A DNA stretch of 64,000 nucleotides from Micavibrio sp. UBA7657 (lineage in GTDB: Bacteria; Pseudomonadota; Alphaproteobacteria; Micavibrionales; Micavibrionaceae): positions 248,238 to 312,237 of the forward strand of contig DLHX01000001.1 in assembly GCA_002483465.1 (NCBI GenBank), written 5' to 3'. The notes beneath the pieces were generated by a model. The model saw nothing but the letters and a program-made list of their open reading frames with translations. It did no database searches and was not told where the DNA came from. Numbering within the stretch: the first letter of the stretch is position 1; each line of letters begins with the position of its first letter. Shown in pieces: positions 50,935-60,032 of the stretch. Made by a program: the position numbers and the translations under genes.

Positions 50935-53331
50935 ATGTCGCTCACGGCTTTGAATGCCGCCCTGACGGGCCTGCGTATTGCGCAGCAGCAGATCGGAGTG
51001 ATCTCGAACAACGTGGCCAACGTCGGCACCCCCGGCTACACCCGGAAAATTTTGCCGCAACAGGCCCAGGTCATCGAGGGCATGGGCGTAGGCGTCCTGG
51101 CCAACAAGATCGTCCGGAACGTTGATCTTAACCTTTCCCGCGACCTCTGGACCCAGATCAGCAACACCGCTCTTCTTGATGTTAAAGAATCCTATCTGAA
51201 CCGCATCCAGCAGTTTCACGGTCCGCCGGACAAGGAACTTTCGATTGCCGCCGAACTCGCGCAACTGCATGACAGTTTCTCGGCGCTGGCCGACAGCCCC
51301 GAGGACCGGTTTCTGCAATCCGCCACGGTCAACCAGGCGGTGGACACCGCCAACAAGATCAACGGGCTTTCGCGCCTGATCACGACGCTGCGCAATGACG
51401 CGCAGGGACAAATCGAGGGCACGGTCGCGCGCGTTAACGACCTGCTCGGCCAGATCGCCGAACTGAACGTCGATATCGCCAACAGCAACGGCGTCGGTCG
51501 CAGCACCGCCGCGCTCGAGGACAAGCGCGACGACGCGATCAAGGAATTGTCCGAAATGATGGACCTGACCTTCTTCACGCGAGGCGATGGTGCTGTTGTC
51601 GTGCAAACAAGTCAGGGCGTTGAGCTGGCCTCGACCCGCGCGACGCTGTTGACATTCCGGCCCACGCCGCAGGCACCGACGACTTATTATCCCGCATCCG
51701 CCGCCGGTGTTTATGTCGGCGATCCGCTTACTGATCCGGGCGCGGTCGATATCACCGAAGATGCACCGGGCGGCAAGCTTGGCGGCTTGCTGGAACTTCG
51801 TGATGAAATCTTCCCGAAACAAATGGCGCAGATCGACGAACTGGCGCACAAGATGGCGCTGCGCTTCGAGGCACAGGGCCTGCGGCTTTTCACCGACGGC
51901 TCCGGCAACATTCCGCCCGATACCGCGCCGGATTCGACGGTTCCGACGCCGGTCGGCTATGTCGGTTTTTCCGGCGTTATCCAGGTCAATGAAAACATCC
52001 TTGCGGATAACACGATCCTGCAGAGCGGCACATACGGCGCTTCCATCGCGACCGGATCGAACGAAATCATCCGCCGCGTGCTGCAATTCTCGTTCGGCGA
52101 TGTCGATTTCCAGCAGGCCGTCGGCGCCATCGACATGCGCGTTTCCGCCAACGCCGCGCCCAACGACACGTTGCAGGAATTCCTCGGTATTCGTTCGGAG
52201 AACGAGGTCCGGGGCACAAGAAATCTCAGCAGCTTCCTTTCGCCCGCCGACTTTATCACCGCGGCGAATGGCGATCTCGATCCCGGCAGCGATACGTTCA
52301 GAATGACGTTCGAGGAGGCCTCGCTTGGCCTCGGCCCGGTGGATATCGACATATCGCTGGGCGCTGTTCCGGACGGCGGCGGCAATTTCGTGCAGGATCT
52401 GATCGCCTATATCAACGCCACGGTCATCCCGGCGCTTGGCGCTGGCGACCAGGCCGATTTGACGGCGATGGGCGTAACATTCGCGCAAGGTGCGAACGGC
52501 CAGTTCACGGTTGAATCGACTGGCGACATCACGTTCGACGGCGGCATAGCTAACGGCATGGGCGCGGACGGCCTTGCATTGCTTGGCTTCGCTGAAGACA
52601 CATTCGAAGCAACGGATCCTTATTTCGACATCCAGGTCGGCAACAATCCGCCGGTGCGCATCACGATTGCGCCCGACGATGACGAAGCGGATTTGCAGGC
52701 GAAACTTCTCGCCGTGCCCGGCCTCGCGATGGAAGATCTTGTCACGTCCACCGACGGTTTCCTGCGCCTGCGTCCCGGCAGTGATTACAATAACCCGGAT
52801 TTCGGCGGCGATATCAGAATCATATCCGGCCCGTTCACGGCAGATAGCGCGGGTGCGAACGCAGTATTTGGCGCGGGCACGATTCAAGACGGCGTGAATA
52901 TCGTCTCGGCCCTGTTCGGAAGCTTCTCGACGGGCCCGCTGCAGGATTTATCCCCGGTCAGTAATGTTTCCTATGGCTCCCAGACGGATGCCTCGATTGC
53001 GCCGCCGATTCCGACGATTGCATTCCGGAACCAGTATCTCGGCCCCGGCGCGAATATTTCGGCGAATATTGTCGGCACGAGCGCGTTGATCGATTACGCA
53101 CAGAAAATCGTCAACGAACAATCTCAGGAAACCGTTCTCATTCAGGCCCGCAAGGTCGACGAGGAAACACTGAAGGAAACATTACAGCGCCAATTGCTCG
53201 ATCAGTCGGGCGTGAACATCGACGAGGAGCTCGGTGCGCTGATCCAGGTGCAGACGGCCTATGCGGCCTCGGCGCGCGTGATCACGGCTGTAAATCAATT
53301 ATTTGACGAATTGCTGAACGCAATTCGCTAA
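50935..53331 (+). CDS. flgK: FlgK, flagellar hook-associated protein 1
   Basis: The start at 50935 (MSLTALNAALTGLRIAQQQIGVISNNVANV) gives the axial-protein N-terminus; a TTG two codons upstream is less likely. AGGG precedes it. The N-terminal rod/hook helix (1-60) and the C-terminal helix with LIQVQTAYAASARVITAVNQLFDELL mark HAP1. The 798 residues are long for FlgK, with the extra length in the variable middle. It joins the hook to the filament cap of the flagellum. It is followed by flgL 34 bp downstream. Confidence 0.95.
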   Translation: MSLTALNAALTGLRIAQQQIGVISNNVANVGTPGYTRKILPQQAQVIEGMGVGVLANKIVRNVDLNLSRDLWTQISNTALLDVKESYLNRIQQFHGPPDKELSIAAELAQLHDSFSALADSPEDRFLQSATVNQAVDTANKINGLSRLITTLRNDAQGQIEGTVARVNDLLGQIAELNVDIANSNGVGRSTAALEDKRDDAIKELSEMMDLTFFTRGDGAVVVQTSQGVELASTRATLLTFRPTPQAPTTYYPASAAGVYVGDPLTDPGAVDITEDAPGGKLGGLLELRDEIFPKQMAQIDELAHKMALRFEAQGLRLFTDGSGNIPPDTAPDSTVPTPVGYVGFSGVIQVNENILADNTILQSGTYGASIATGSNEIIRRVLQFSFGDVDFQQAVGAIDMRVSANAAPNDTLQEFLGIRSENEVRGTRNLSSFLSPADFITAANGDLDPGSDTFRMTFEEASLGLGPVDIDISLGAVPDGGGNFVQDLIAYINATVIPALGAGDQADLTAMGVTFAQGANGQFTVESTGDITFDGGIANGMGADGLALLGFAEDTFEATDPYFDIQVGNNPPVRITIAPDDDEADLQAKLLAVPGLAMEDLVTSTDGFLRLRPGSDYNNPDFGGDIRIISGPFTADSAGANAVFGAGTIQDGVNIVSALFGSFSTGPLQDLSPVSNVSYGSQTDASIAPPIPTIAFRNQYLGPGANISANIVGTSALIDYAQKIVNEQSQETVLIQARKVDEETLKETLQRQLLDQSGVNIDEELGALIQVQTAYAASARVITAVNQLFDELLNAIR

Positions 53332-53365
53332 AGAATAACGACAAGTACAACGGAAGGACCAGACT

Positions 53366-54571
53366 ATGACCGGCATTTCAACTTTGGGACAGGCTTTGGA
53401 CCAGATCGAGCGCATTAAGGAGCAGCAATCGCTGTTTTCGACGCTTTCAACGCAATTTACCACCGGCAAAAAAACCCAGACGTTCACAGGTCTCGGCACC
53501 GATATCATGCTTTCGAAGCGTGCGCGCGCCGAATTCAATTCCTTCGATCAGTATGTCAAGAACATCACCAACAGCGACCGCCGCATTAAACTGATGCTGA
53601 CGGCAATCGAGGAATTCAAGGCGCAGGCCGAGAATTTCGCCGACGTTCTGGTGAATTTTTCGCAAGAAAGCGAGCACCAGGAAGGTGAAATCATTTATTA
53701 CGACGACCCGCTGACGACTGAAATTGAAAACATTCCTGTCGGCATGACGTCATCCGAACCCGGCGTTGATTTCTCGACCGTGCGCGAATTCGCCTCCAAC
53801 GTTCTCGGCTTCCTGAAGGATCTCGTGAATGCGAAAGAAAACGACCGTTACCTGCTCGGTGGCGCCGACACGCTGACCCAGCCGCTGGGCAATACCGGCA
53901 CGCTGGACTCGGCGCTCAGCGTTTTGATCACATCGTGGAAAACCGGGACGATCTCAACGGATGATCTTCTGGCCGATTTACGCGACCGCACCACAGCCGA
54001 TGGCAACCCGAACGCATTGACCGATACGGTCGTGGGTTATTCCGCCGCGCTCAGCGCGGGCACCGTGGGCAAGGTTTTCGTACGCGTCGATGACGTTTCA
54101 GAGATCGATTTCACCGTGCTTGGCAACGACAAATCTTTCCGCGACATCATCGTCGCGGTCAGCACCATCATGAATGCCGATTTGCCGCCGATGATCGATT
54201 CCTATGAGCCGCCGAACACCTATCCCGGTGTGCCGGATGCGCAGGGCGCGCCCGGCAATACGGTTCAGGAAATGAAAGATAATTTCTTCGAGATGTTCAA
54301 CAGCCTGACCGCCATGGTCAACAACGCGATTGACGACATCGACAAGCTGCGCTTCAAGCTTGAAGGCGTGCGCGCCCCCATCGACGACGTCAAGAAAAGC
54401 CACATCGAGCAGAAGAACCTGCTGCTCAATACGATCGGCGATGTCGAGGATGTCGATGTCAACGAAGTGGCTGTGCGCATCCAACAGCTGCAGATCCAGC
54501 TCGACGCGTCATACCGCATCACCGCTAAGCTCCAGGAGCTGACGCTGGCGAACTATCTTCTGGTAGGTTGA
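53366..54571 (+). CDS. flgL: FlgL, flagellar hook-associated protein 3 (flagellin-like)
   Basis: A flagellin-like N-terminal domain (residues about 1-100, with STLGQALDQIERIKEQQSLF and TGLGTDIMLSKRARAEFNSFDQYV) and the C-terminal helix VRIQQLQIQLDASYRITAKLQELTLANYLL form the coiled-coil core of the HAP3/flagellin fold. Length 401 residues. GGAAGGACC precedes the start. With flgK it forms a two-gene operon transcribed from the sigma-54 promoter. Flagellin genes were not seen nearby. Confidence 0.92.
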   Translation: MTGISTLGQALDQIERIKEQQSLFSTLSTQFTTGKKTQTFTGLGTDIMLSKRARAEFNSFDQYVKNITNSDRRIKLMLTAIEEFKAQAENFADVLVNFSQESEHQEGEIIYYDDPLTTEIENIPVGMTSSEPGVDFSTVREFASNVLGFLKDLVNAKENDRYLLGGADTLTQPLGNTGTLDSALSVLITSWKTGTISTDDLLADLRDRTTADGNPNALTDTVVGYSAALSAGTVGKVFVRVDDVSEIDFTVLGNDKSFRDIIVAVSTIMNADLPPMIDSYEPPNTYPGVPDAQGAPGNTVQEMKDNFFEMFNSLTAMVNNAIDDIDKLRFKLEGVRAPIDDVKKSHIEQKNLLLNTIGDVEDVDVNEVAVRIQQLQIQLDASYRITAKLQELTLANYLLVG

Positions 54572-54583
54572 TAATCTAAACGC

Positions 54584-56242
54584 TTAAGCCCGCTTGTCGC
54601 GGATGAGAATGCCGCCGGGTGCCTGCGCGCCGGGTTTTTGCATGATCTGCAGTTCGGGCGTTCCGCTGGCTTCGGCATCAAGGCCGGTGGCGATCACGGA
54701 TTCAACCGCGCCGGTGAAATCATCTTTCAGCGCGACATCCTGTCTGATTTTGTAATCATAGGACGCCATCCAGACCAGCTCGACGCCAGCCTTTTCGCTC
54801 CAGCGCGTGAGAATATCCCGAAGGCTTTCACCGGCTTTTGCTTCCCACGGATTAGCGGGCGTTTTTTCACTTTCAGGTGCAGGCGCGGCGGCGAGAAGCG
54901 GCAGCGCGGGTTTCTGGGCATTTTGCTGAACATCCTGTTGCGCTTCGGGCGTTGTTGCGGGAGCGGCATCCGGTGTTTCGGCATTCAACTGCTCAGGCGT
55001 CGGCAGGGCTTCAGTTTCAGCGGGCGCAGCGGGTTCTGCTTTAGAAGCAGCGCGATCTTCAGCGGGTGAAATTTTTTCAGGGCCGCCCGATGCGGTGGCT
55101 ATATCGGACAGTGCATTCGCGTCCTGTTGTTCCGACTGCTCGCCCGGATCCTTGATGTTCGCGCGGCGAAGATTGTTCTTGTCTGCTGCAGGCGACGCAT
55201 CGCCCTGGCGCCAGCCGCCCGGTGAACGGACGTGAACTGTTTTGTTAACGATGACAGCCTGAAGCTGCAGCGGTGCCAGCATCTCGTTGACGACCTGGTC
55301 CCACGGTTTGCCGCCATCCCATGAAACGATCTGGCCGACATTGACGCCGGATTCAAACGAGGTCGCGTAATCAGCAGGAACGATTTGCTGCAGCGCCAGC
55401 GCGAGCGGCATATCGCTGCCGAAACCTTCAAGCACCGCCTTGTCGGAAGGCGTTTGTGTTGCGGAGGCTACGACGGAATCGAAGCTCGGCGCAGGAGCAG
55501 GTACGGCATCGCCGTACGGGCGCGGATTGATAACCAGCTTCTGGCTGTTGGGCGTATTGTCGAGAGCCGTCTGCGGCGCGTCTTCAGGCATGAACACACG
55601 TGGCTGTTGTGCAGCAGCAGCGACCGGCGGCGGCGACATATCCATGGGTTCGTAAGCGGGACGTTCAAAAGAGGGTGGCGGCGCAGCCATCTGCTGCGTC
55701 GTCACGGGCTCCGGCAAAACCGGGCGCGAGTCCGTAATCGAGAGAGGCGCATCGTCCGGCGCGGCAGGCGGCGGGCTTACTTCACGAACTTTCATGGCAG
55801 TATTTTCTTCAGGCGGGAGCAGCGGCTGGGCCTGGTAACCGGACGGCGCATCAAGAAGCGTGTTCACCGGCACGTCGTTGGCGGCGGTCGCATCGGAAGA
55901 TCTCAGTTGCGGCGTCACAGGAATGGGCATGACGGGCGCGGCGGCTACGGGAGCAGGTGCTGCTGCTGGCGGCGGCGGTGCAAGAGGCGCGGCGGCGACA
56001 GGTGCGGGTGTGGTTTCTTCGCCCGGGATCGGCAGCACGACATCAGACGATGGAGCAGGCGGAATGCCGGGCGCAACAATTACGTTCGGCGCGGCAGGCG
56101 TTACTTCGGGTGCGGCAGCAGGCTGGCTCGGAGGAACCCATTCAAATCCGGCTTGCGTGACAGTTGCGCCCAGGGTTACTGCGGCGCCAAAAGCAGCCAG
56201 CAAAATAAAGAACTTTCCACCCAGGTTTGTGTTCATACGCAT
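54584..56242 (-). CDS. Periplasmic protein with TcpQ-type domain, 552 residues
   Basis: The start at 56242 lies after GAGAGG; several nearby Met codons are possible. A signal peptide (FFILLAAFGAAVTLGATVTQA) is followed by ~250 Pro/Ala-rich residues, then a secretin-N/STN-like segment (MPLALALQQIVPADYATSFE, with GGKPWDQVVNEMLAPLQLQAV), a spacer, and a C-terminal TcpQ-type domain (WEAKAGESLRDILTRWSEKAGVELVWM). TcpQ and PilL-type proteins accompany type IVb pili and IncI conjugation. Downstream of icmT on the same strand, it probably contributes to the outer-membrane ring. Confidence 0.82.
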   Translation of the reverse strand: MRMNTNLGGKFFILLAAFGAAVTLGATVTQAGFEWVPPSQPAAAPEVTPAAPNVIVAPGIPPAPSSDVVLPIPGEETTPAPVAAAPLAPPPPAAAPAPVAAAPVMPIPVTPQLRSSDATAANDVPVNTLLDAPSGYQAQPLLPPEENTAMKVREVSPPPAAPDDAPLSITDSRPVLPEPVTTQQMAAPPPSFERPAYEPMDMSPPPVAAAAQQPRVFMPEDAPQTALDNTPNSQKLVINPRPYGDAVPAPAPSFDSVVASATQTPSDKAVLEGFGSDMPLALALQQIVPADYATSFESGVNVGQIVSWDGGKPWDQVVNEMLAPLQLQAVIVNKTVHVRSPGGWRQGDASPAADKNNLRRANIKDPGEQSEQQDANALSDIATASGGPEKISPAEDRAASKAEPAAPAETEALPTPEQLNAETPDAAPATTPEAQQDVQQNAQKPALPLLAAAPAPESEKTPANPWEAKAGESLRDILTRWSEKAGVELVWMASYDYKIRQDVALKDDFTGAVESVIATGLDAEASGTPELQIMQKPGAQAPGGILIRDKRA

Positions 56243-56352
56243 ACGGCCTCTCATGAATCGGTGTGAAATCAAGAGTTGACCATAATCGTCCGCTTGCCAA
56301 AAAACAAGCGGGAGAGCCTGAAAAACCTTAAAAAATAAGGCAAAAGGGGGTG

Positions 56353-56655
56353 TTAGCCGTAATCAGTGAATTTCTTGTGCTGCACGCCGATCCAGCCGGG
56401 GCGGTTGCTGCCCACGACCCAGGAACGGAAATTGCGGATGGCCGCCGGGAAGGTCAGGCCCTTGCGCTCAAGGAAGCGGAAAAACAGCAGCGAGGTGATC
56501 AGCAGTAAAAGAGTGGAAAGACGGGCGTATACAAGCAAAAGCGGCAAAGGCAGCGCGGCGCGGGCGTCGAAGGCGAGGAATCGCACCGTGCGCATGGAAT
56601 TGCGCCAGTGCCAGTTAATTTTTTCCTGAATATTCTCAATCTGCTGTGCAGCCAT
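56353..56655 (-). CDS. icmT: IcmT/DotT family protein
   Basis: The HWRNSMRTVRFLAFDARAALPL motif (about 16-37), then the hydrophobic segment LLVYARLSTLLLLITSLLFF and the FLERKGLTFPAAIRNFRSW(V)VGSN block match the IcmT pattern. Legionella IcmT is 86 residues; this has 100, with a short N- and C-terminal extension. IcmT is needed for pore-related functions in Legionella and is TraK in IncI plasmids. It heads the operon with the TcpQ-type gene. Confidence 0.9.
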   Translation of the reverse strand: MAAQQIENIQEKINWHWRNSMRTVRFLAFDARAALPLPLLLVYARLSTLLLLITSLLFFRFLERKGLTFPAAIRNFRSWVVGSNRPGWIGVQHKKFTDYG

Positions 56656-56827
56656 GACACGACCCCGTTTTTTTGTTGTAGGCAGGCGACTTCAAACTTC
56701 GATTGTACCACGGGACAGGCGGGGCCGCTAAAAATTCATTGGGGGCCGGAAAAGCGCCGGAAAGACCAAAGTGCCCGTAAGTAATAGAAAAAACTCATTA
56801 AAAACAATAACTTAATAGGGGGTCGAT

Positions 56828-56854
56828 ATTTTACATAAGTTAATATTTCTTTAA
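56828..56854 (+). promoter_or_regulatory. Recurrent ATTTTACATAA motif next to a CtrA-type box
   Basis: ATTTTACATAA (56828-56838) is followed at 56840-56854 by TTAA-N7-TTAA, a perfect CtrA half-site arrangement; both lie 55-81 bp upstream of the HEYGH gene at 56909. The TTTTACATA core is shared with 25074 (before the accessory gene at 25149) and, with one base fewer, with 9917 (before 10034). This suggests common regulation of accessory genes, with CtrA a candidate here. Confidence 0.4.
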
Positions 56855-56908
56855 CTCGCCTCGTTCAGAATGGCCGGAAGACGCATTGTATAAGGGTAGC
56901 GGCGATCC

Positions 56909-58867
56909 ATGGATCTGCCTGTAATAGAAACCAATGAACGCCTCGGCATAAAGGTTCTCACCTTTCATGGCGGCCCCATGATCGAGGTCGACATGGGCAA
57001 GGCTGTGAAGGACAAGCAGGCCTTTGCCGCTGAATATGAAAGGCTGATGGAGAAATACTATCCGCCAGCCGTTGCCGCTGAAAAAAACCTGAAGGACTTT
57101 CAAAACAAAACAGATGAGCAGGTGCGCGAGGCCTATAAGGCCCATCTCGAAGCCAATGACAAAGTCATGGGCAATCTTCTCGTAAAAAAAGAGCCCCTCT
57201 CCGCCCGTGAAGCGCATCAACTGGAAATGCTCAGGGAAATAAAAAGCCGTTTCGGCGCGAACGAAAATAAAAGCGATATAAAAAATCAATTCCAGGAAAT
57301 GATTTATTTCCAGGACAAGAAAAACCGGATCGGCCGCGCGCTCGGAATGGAATCCAGCACCAGTGCGTTCTCTGATGGCGAGGGAACGCGTTACAAGGAA
57401 GTGTTCCTTAACCCGGAACATCACACGCTCGGCAAGTGGCTCACAGGCAATGCCGGGATGGATGCTAAAATCCAGCGAAACCCGGCGGGCGGCGCATTTC
57501 TTGGAGTGGAGGCGTACAAAGGCGATCACGCATCCTTCGATAAAAAATTTGCGGCCACGTTTCCGCCCGGCGGCGACCGTCTTCTGAATGAATTCATAAA
57601 GCTGCATGAATATGGTCACAACACGGGCAAAATTTCGCCGGACGTTCTTGAAGCCGGTGGCGATTTTTATGCCGCCATGCGCCTGCTTAAGCAGCATCCG
57701 GAAGCAAGAGAGGTTTTGAAGTTTGTAGCCGACACGAGGGCGGTCAATCTTCTCAACTGGGGACAGGATCAATTCCCGTACGGCATGAGCAGCATACTTG
57801 CGATTCAAAAAGCGCTTGCCATGTCTCCCCAGCAAATCGCGGCGATGAGCGAGGAAGATATCCTGAAACAAGCCAAAGCCTATGATTCCGTCACAATAGG
57901 CAAGGAAGAATTCGACATTCACAAAGCAGGCGGCTCGCGGCTGATGAATCAATATGTGGCAATCATGGATGAGCGCGGAATGATTCCGAATGACGGGGGC
58001 GTAATCGAAAAATATGCGCAATATATTTTCGAACGCGGAGGAATAGGCCCGGACGCTTCGCTGCCCCCCGCGCTGCAGAAAATAGATATGGATGTGCTGG
58101 ATGAAGCCGCACGCCGCGTGCAGCAGGAAATTTTGCAGGCAGGCGGCGGGCAGATCAAAGGCGATGCCGCGGCCAAGCAATTTATGTCTCTCGAGGGGAT
58201 AAAGGAAGCCATCCATAATATTCGCGACAGGCTGGAGCGCGTGAAAGGCATGGACGGCCCCGGAATTACGCCTGCTTCGGTGAGTTTTAATAAAGGGCAA
58301 TTGACGGATTCTTACAATCATCATTCCGGCGCGGCGTCTGCCGTCATGACGGCGGAGAAAAATTTTGCGAATGTACCCGGCCTGATCGAGACGGGAAAAT
58401 ATCTTTCATCGCAGGCCGCCGTGCAAATGAAGACGCTGGAGCAAAATCCCGGGGTCATGCATGCCATTGAAACTCTGGAATCCATGAAAGCCCCCGGCAT
58501 GTCGGGAAATGCGTTGGCCAACATGCGCGGCCATGTTGCCAGCATCATGAATGATCCCGGCCTCGCACCCGATGTTGTCGCGCTGCGCGAGAATATGGAT
58601 CGCGCCGAAGCGGCATGGCAAAAGGCTTTTAAGGAATCAGACGGAAACGTGCCGATGCAGGCTGCCGTGCAAAAGGCGTTTCAGGAAAGCCATGCCGGAA
58701 TTTTTAAGGACAGCATGTTTCCTGATGATGCGAAGAAATTCGAGAAAACTTTGGGCGAGCGAACGGAAGAATTCGCAGCGGAGCTTATCTCTACGGCACC
58801 AGTCGCAGGCACACCGCCCGGGCAGCAATTGCCCAAAAGCACGGCTGAATCCTTTAAATTTTCCTGA
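56909..58867 (+). CDS. Putative zinc metalloprotease (HEYGH), candidate secreted substrate, 652 residues
   Basis: HEYGH at 233-237 is a HExxH zinc-protease motif, and E248-x-x-x-D252 downstream resembles the ExxxD of gluzincins, although the spacing is short. Regions before (FLGVEAYKGDHASFD...) and after (YAAMRLLKQHPEAREVLKFVADTRAVN) are helical. There is no signal peptide or membrane segment; the last ~200 residues are Ala/Met/Glu-rich helices and the end (STAESFKFS) is hydrophilic. Its position alone on the plus strand between icmT and dotB, and its size, suggest a Dot/Icm effector. No homologue is recalled. Confidence 0.8.
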   Translation: MDLPVIETNERLGIKVLTFHGGPMIEVDMGKAVKDKQAFAAEYERLMEKYYPPAVAAEKNLKDFQNKTDEQVREAYKAHLEANDKVMGNLLVKKEPLSAREAHQLEMLREIKSRFGANENKSDIKNQFQEMIYFQDKKNRIGRALGMESSTSAFSDGEGTRYKEVFLNPEHHTLGKWLTGNAGMDAKIQRNPAGGAFLGVEAYKGDHASFDKKFAATFPPGGDRLLNEFIKLHEYGHNTGKISPDVLEAGGDFYAAMRLLKQHPEAREVLKFVADTRAVNLLNWGQDQFPYGMSSILAIQKALAMSPQQIAAMSEEDILKQAKAYDSVTIGKEEFDIHKAGGSRLMNQYVAIMDERGMIPNDGGVIEKYAQYIFERGGIGPDASLPPALQKIDMDVLDEAARRVQQEILQAGGGQIKGDAAAKQFMSLEGIKEAIHNIRDRLERVKGMDGPGITPASVSFNKGQLTDSYNHHSGAASAVMTAEKNFANVPGLIETGKYLSSQAAVQMKTLEQNPGVMHAIETLESMKAPGMSGNALANMRGHVASIMNDPGLAPDVVALRENMDRAEAAWQKAFKESDGNVPMQAAVQKAFQESHAGIFKDSMFPDDAKKFEKTLGERTEEFAAELISTAPVAGTPPGQQLPKSTAESFKFS

Positions 58868-58871
58868 TTAT

Positions 58872-60032
58872 TTAACCGGTACCGGTGCTGGCGGCGAGCA
58901 GCAGGTAATGGCGGCGGTCGATGGAGCCGGCTTCGAATACGATTTCCGCCGAGCGCTGCATCGTGCGGCCATACTGGTTGATCATGCGCTGGATTTCGGA
59001 CGGCCATTTCGTGAAGTGCATGTCCATCAGCTTCTCGCGCACCTCTTCGGGGAACTTCATCCATTCGCGCACGCCGATCCGTCCGCCCTGCACGCGCGGC
59101 ACGAGCGCCTGCGTGACGATGAGGCGTAATGTTTCCATCAATGCTACCGCGCGTTCTTCGCGTTCGTTCATTTCGTAAGTCGAGAGCAAACGCTGGACGG
59201 TGTTGGCGACGCCGATCGTGTGCGTCGTGGTGTAGACGGCGTGGCCCGTCTGCGCAGCCTCGATCGAGGCGTTGATCGTTTCGCGGTCGCGCGCCTCGCC
59301 CACGAGAATAATTTCGGGTTTGCGGCGGAGCGAGTTCCTGATCCCGGCAGCGAAGCTCGGCAGGTGGCGCGGAATTTCGGATTGCGCGACGAGCGAGCGC
59401 GGGCTGTTGATCGCGTCGTAAACATATTCAATCGGCGATTCATAGGTCAGCATCTTGCCGCAGCCTTGCGGGCGCTCAAGTAATAATCTGTTTCCCGCTG
59501 CAAGCAGCGTGGTTTTACCCGAACCTGTCGGGCCGGTGATTATGACGATGCCCTGACGCGGCGCCCAGGCTTCGATGATCTCGCGCTCGACTTTCAAATC
59601 TTTCATCGTCGGCGGTTCGGACGGCAGAACCCGCATCGTGATCTGCGCGGCGTCGCGGCCCTTGGACAGAATGGCGGTGATGTTCACCCTGAAACGGATC
59701 CGCGTATAGCGGTCGGGGCGGATTTCGTAGGAAACGTCGAGGTCTTTACCGGCAGCGAGACGCGCTAACGCTTCCGGCCCGTAAATTCTCGTCAGGAAGA
59801 CGGCCATGTCGGCGGCGTCGACCTTGCGCACCGTGCCGGGATAAAGATGGCCGTGAATTTCGTTGTAAGGCTGGCGGTCGGACTGGATGGAAACGTCGGA
59901 CGCGCCCTGCTTGACGCACCACAGAAGAAACGGATCGACGGCATCCTCGGTAAACCGGTTCGGCTCGTCAGGCCAGGTTTGCGCCGAAGTATCTTCCTTT
60001 TTAATAAGGCTTATCGGTTTGCGGGCTGCCAT
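58872..60032 (-). CDS. dotB: DotB, type IVB secretion ATPase (PilT-like)
   Basis: Hexameric ATPase of the GspE/PilT superfamily that docks on the cytoplasmic side of the Dot/Icm complex. Walker A GPTGSGKTTLLAAG is near residue 166-179, the Asp box and Walker B region LVGEARDRETINASIEAAQTGH near 241-262, and the His box TTHT near 270. The N-terminal domain begins after a 30-residue extension. Its 386 residues match Legionella DotB. It is the third gene of dotD-dotC-dotB and overlaps dotC by 22 bp. Confidence 0.95.
   Translation of the reverse strand: MAARKPISLIKKEDTSAQTWPDEPNRFTEDAVDPFLLWCVKQGASDVSIQSDRQPYNEIHGHLYPGTVRKVDAADMAVFLTRIYGPEALARLAAGKDLDVSYEIRPDRYTRIRFRVNITAILSKGRDAAQITMRVLPSEPPTMKDLKVEREIIEAWAPRQGIVIITGPTGSGKTTLLAAGNRLLLERPQGCGKMLTYESPIEYVYDAINSPRSLVAQSEIPRHLPSFAAGIRNSLRRKPEIILVGEARDRETINASIEAAQTGHAVYTTTHTIGVANTVQRLLSTYEMNEREERAVALMETLRLIVTQALVPRVQGGRIGVREWMKFPEEVREKLMDMHFTKWPSEIQRMINQYGRTMQRSAEIVFEAGSIDRRHYLLLAASTGTG

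Noticed and set aside
50695..52887. A 730-codon open frame antisense to flgK
   Set aside because: It runs against a certain flagellar gene and its Arg/Val/Gly-rich composition is typical of antisense frames in high-GC DNA.
56840..58324. A 494-codon open frame antisense to the HEYGH gene
   Set aside because: No motif or initiation signal; the plus-strand frame has the zinc motif and upstream regulatory sites.
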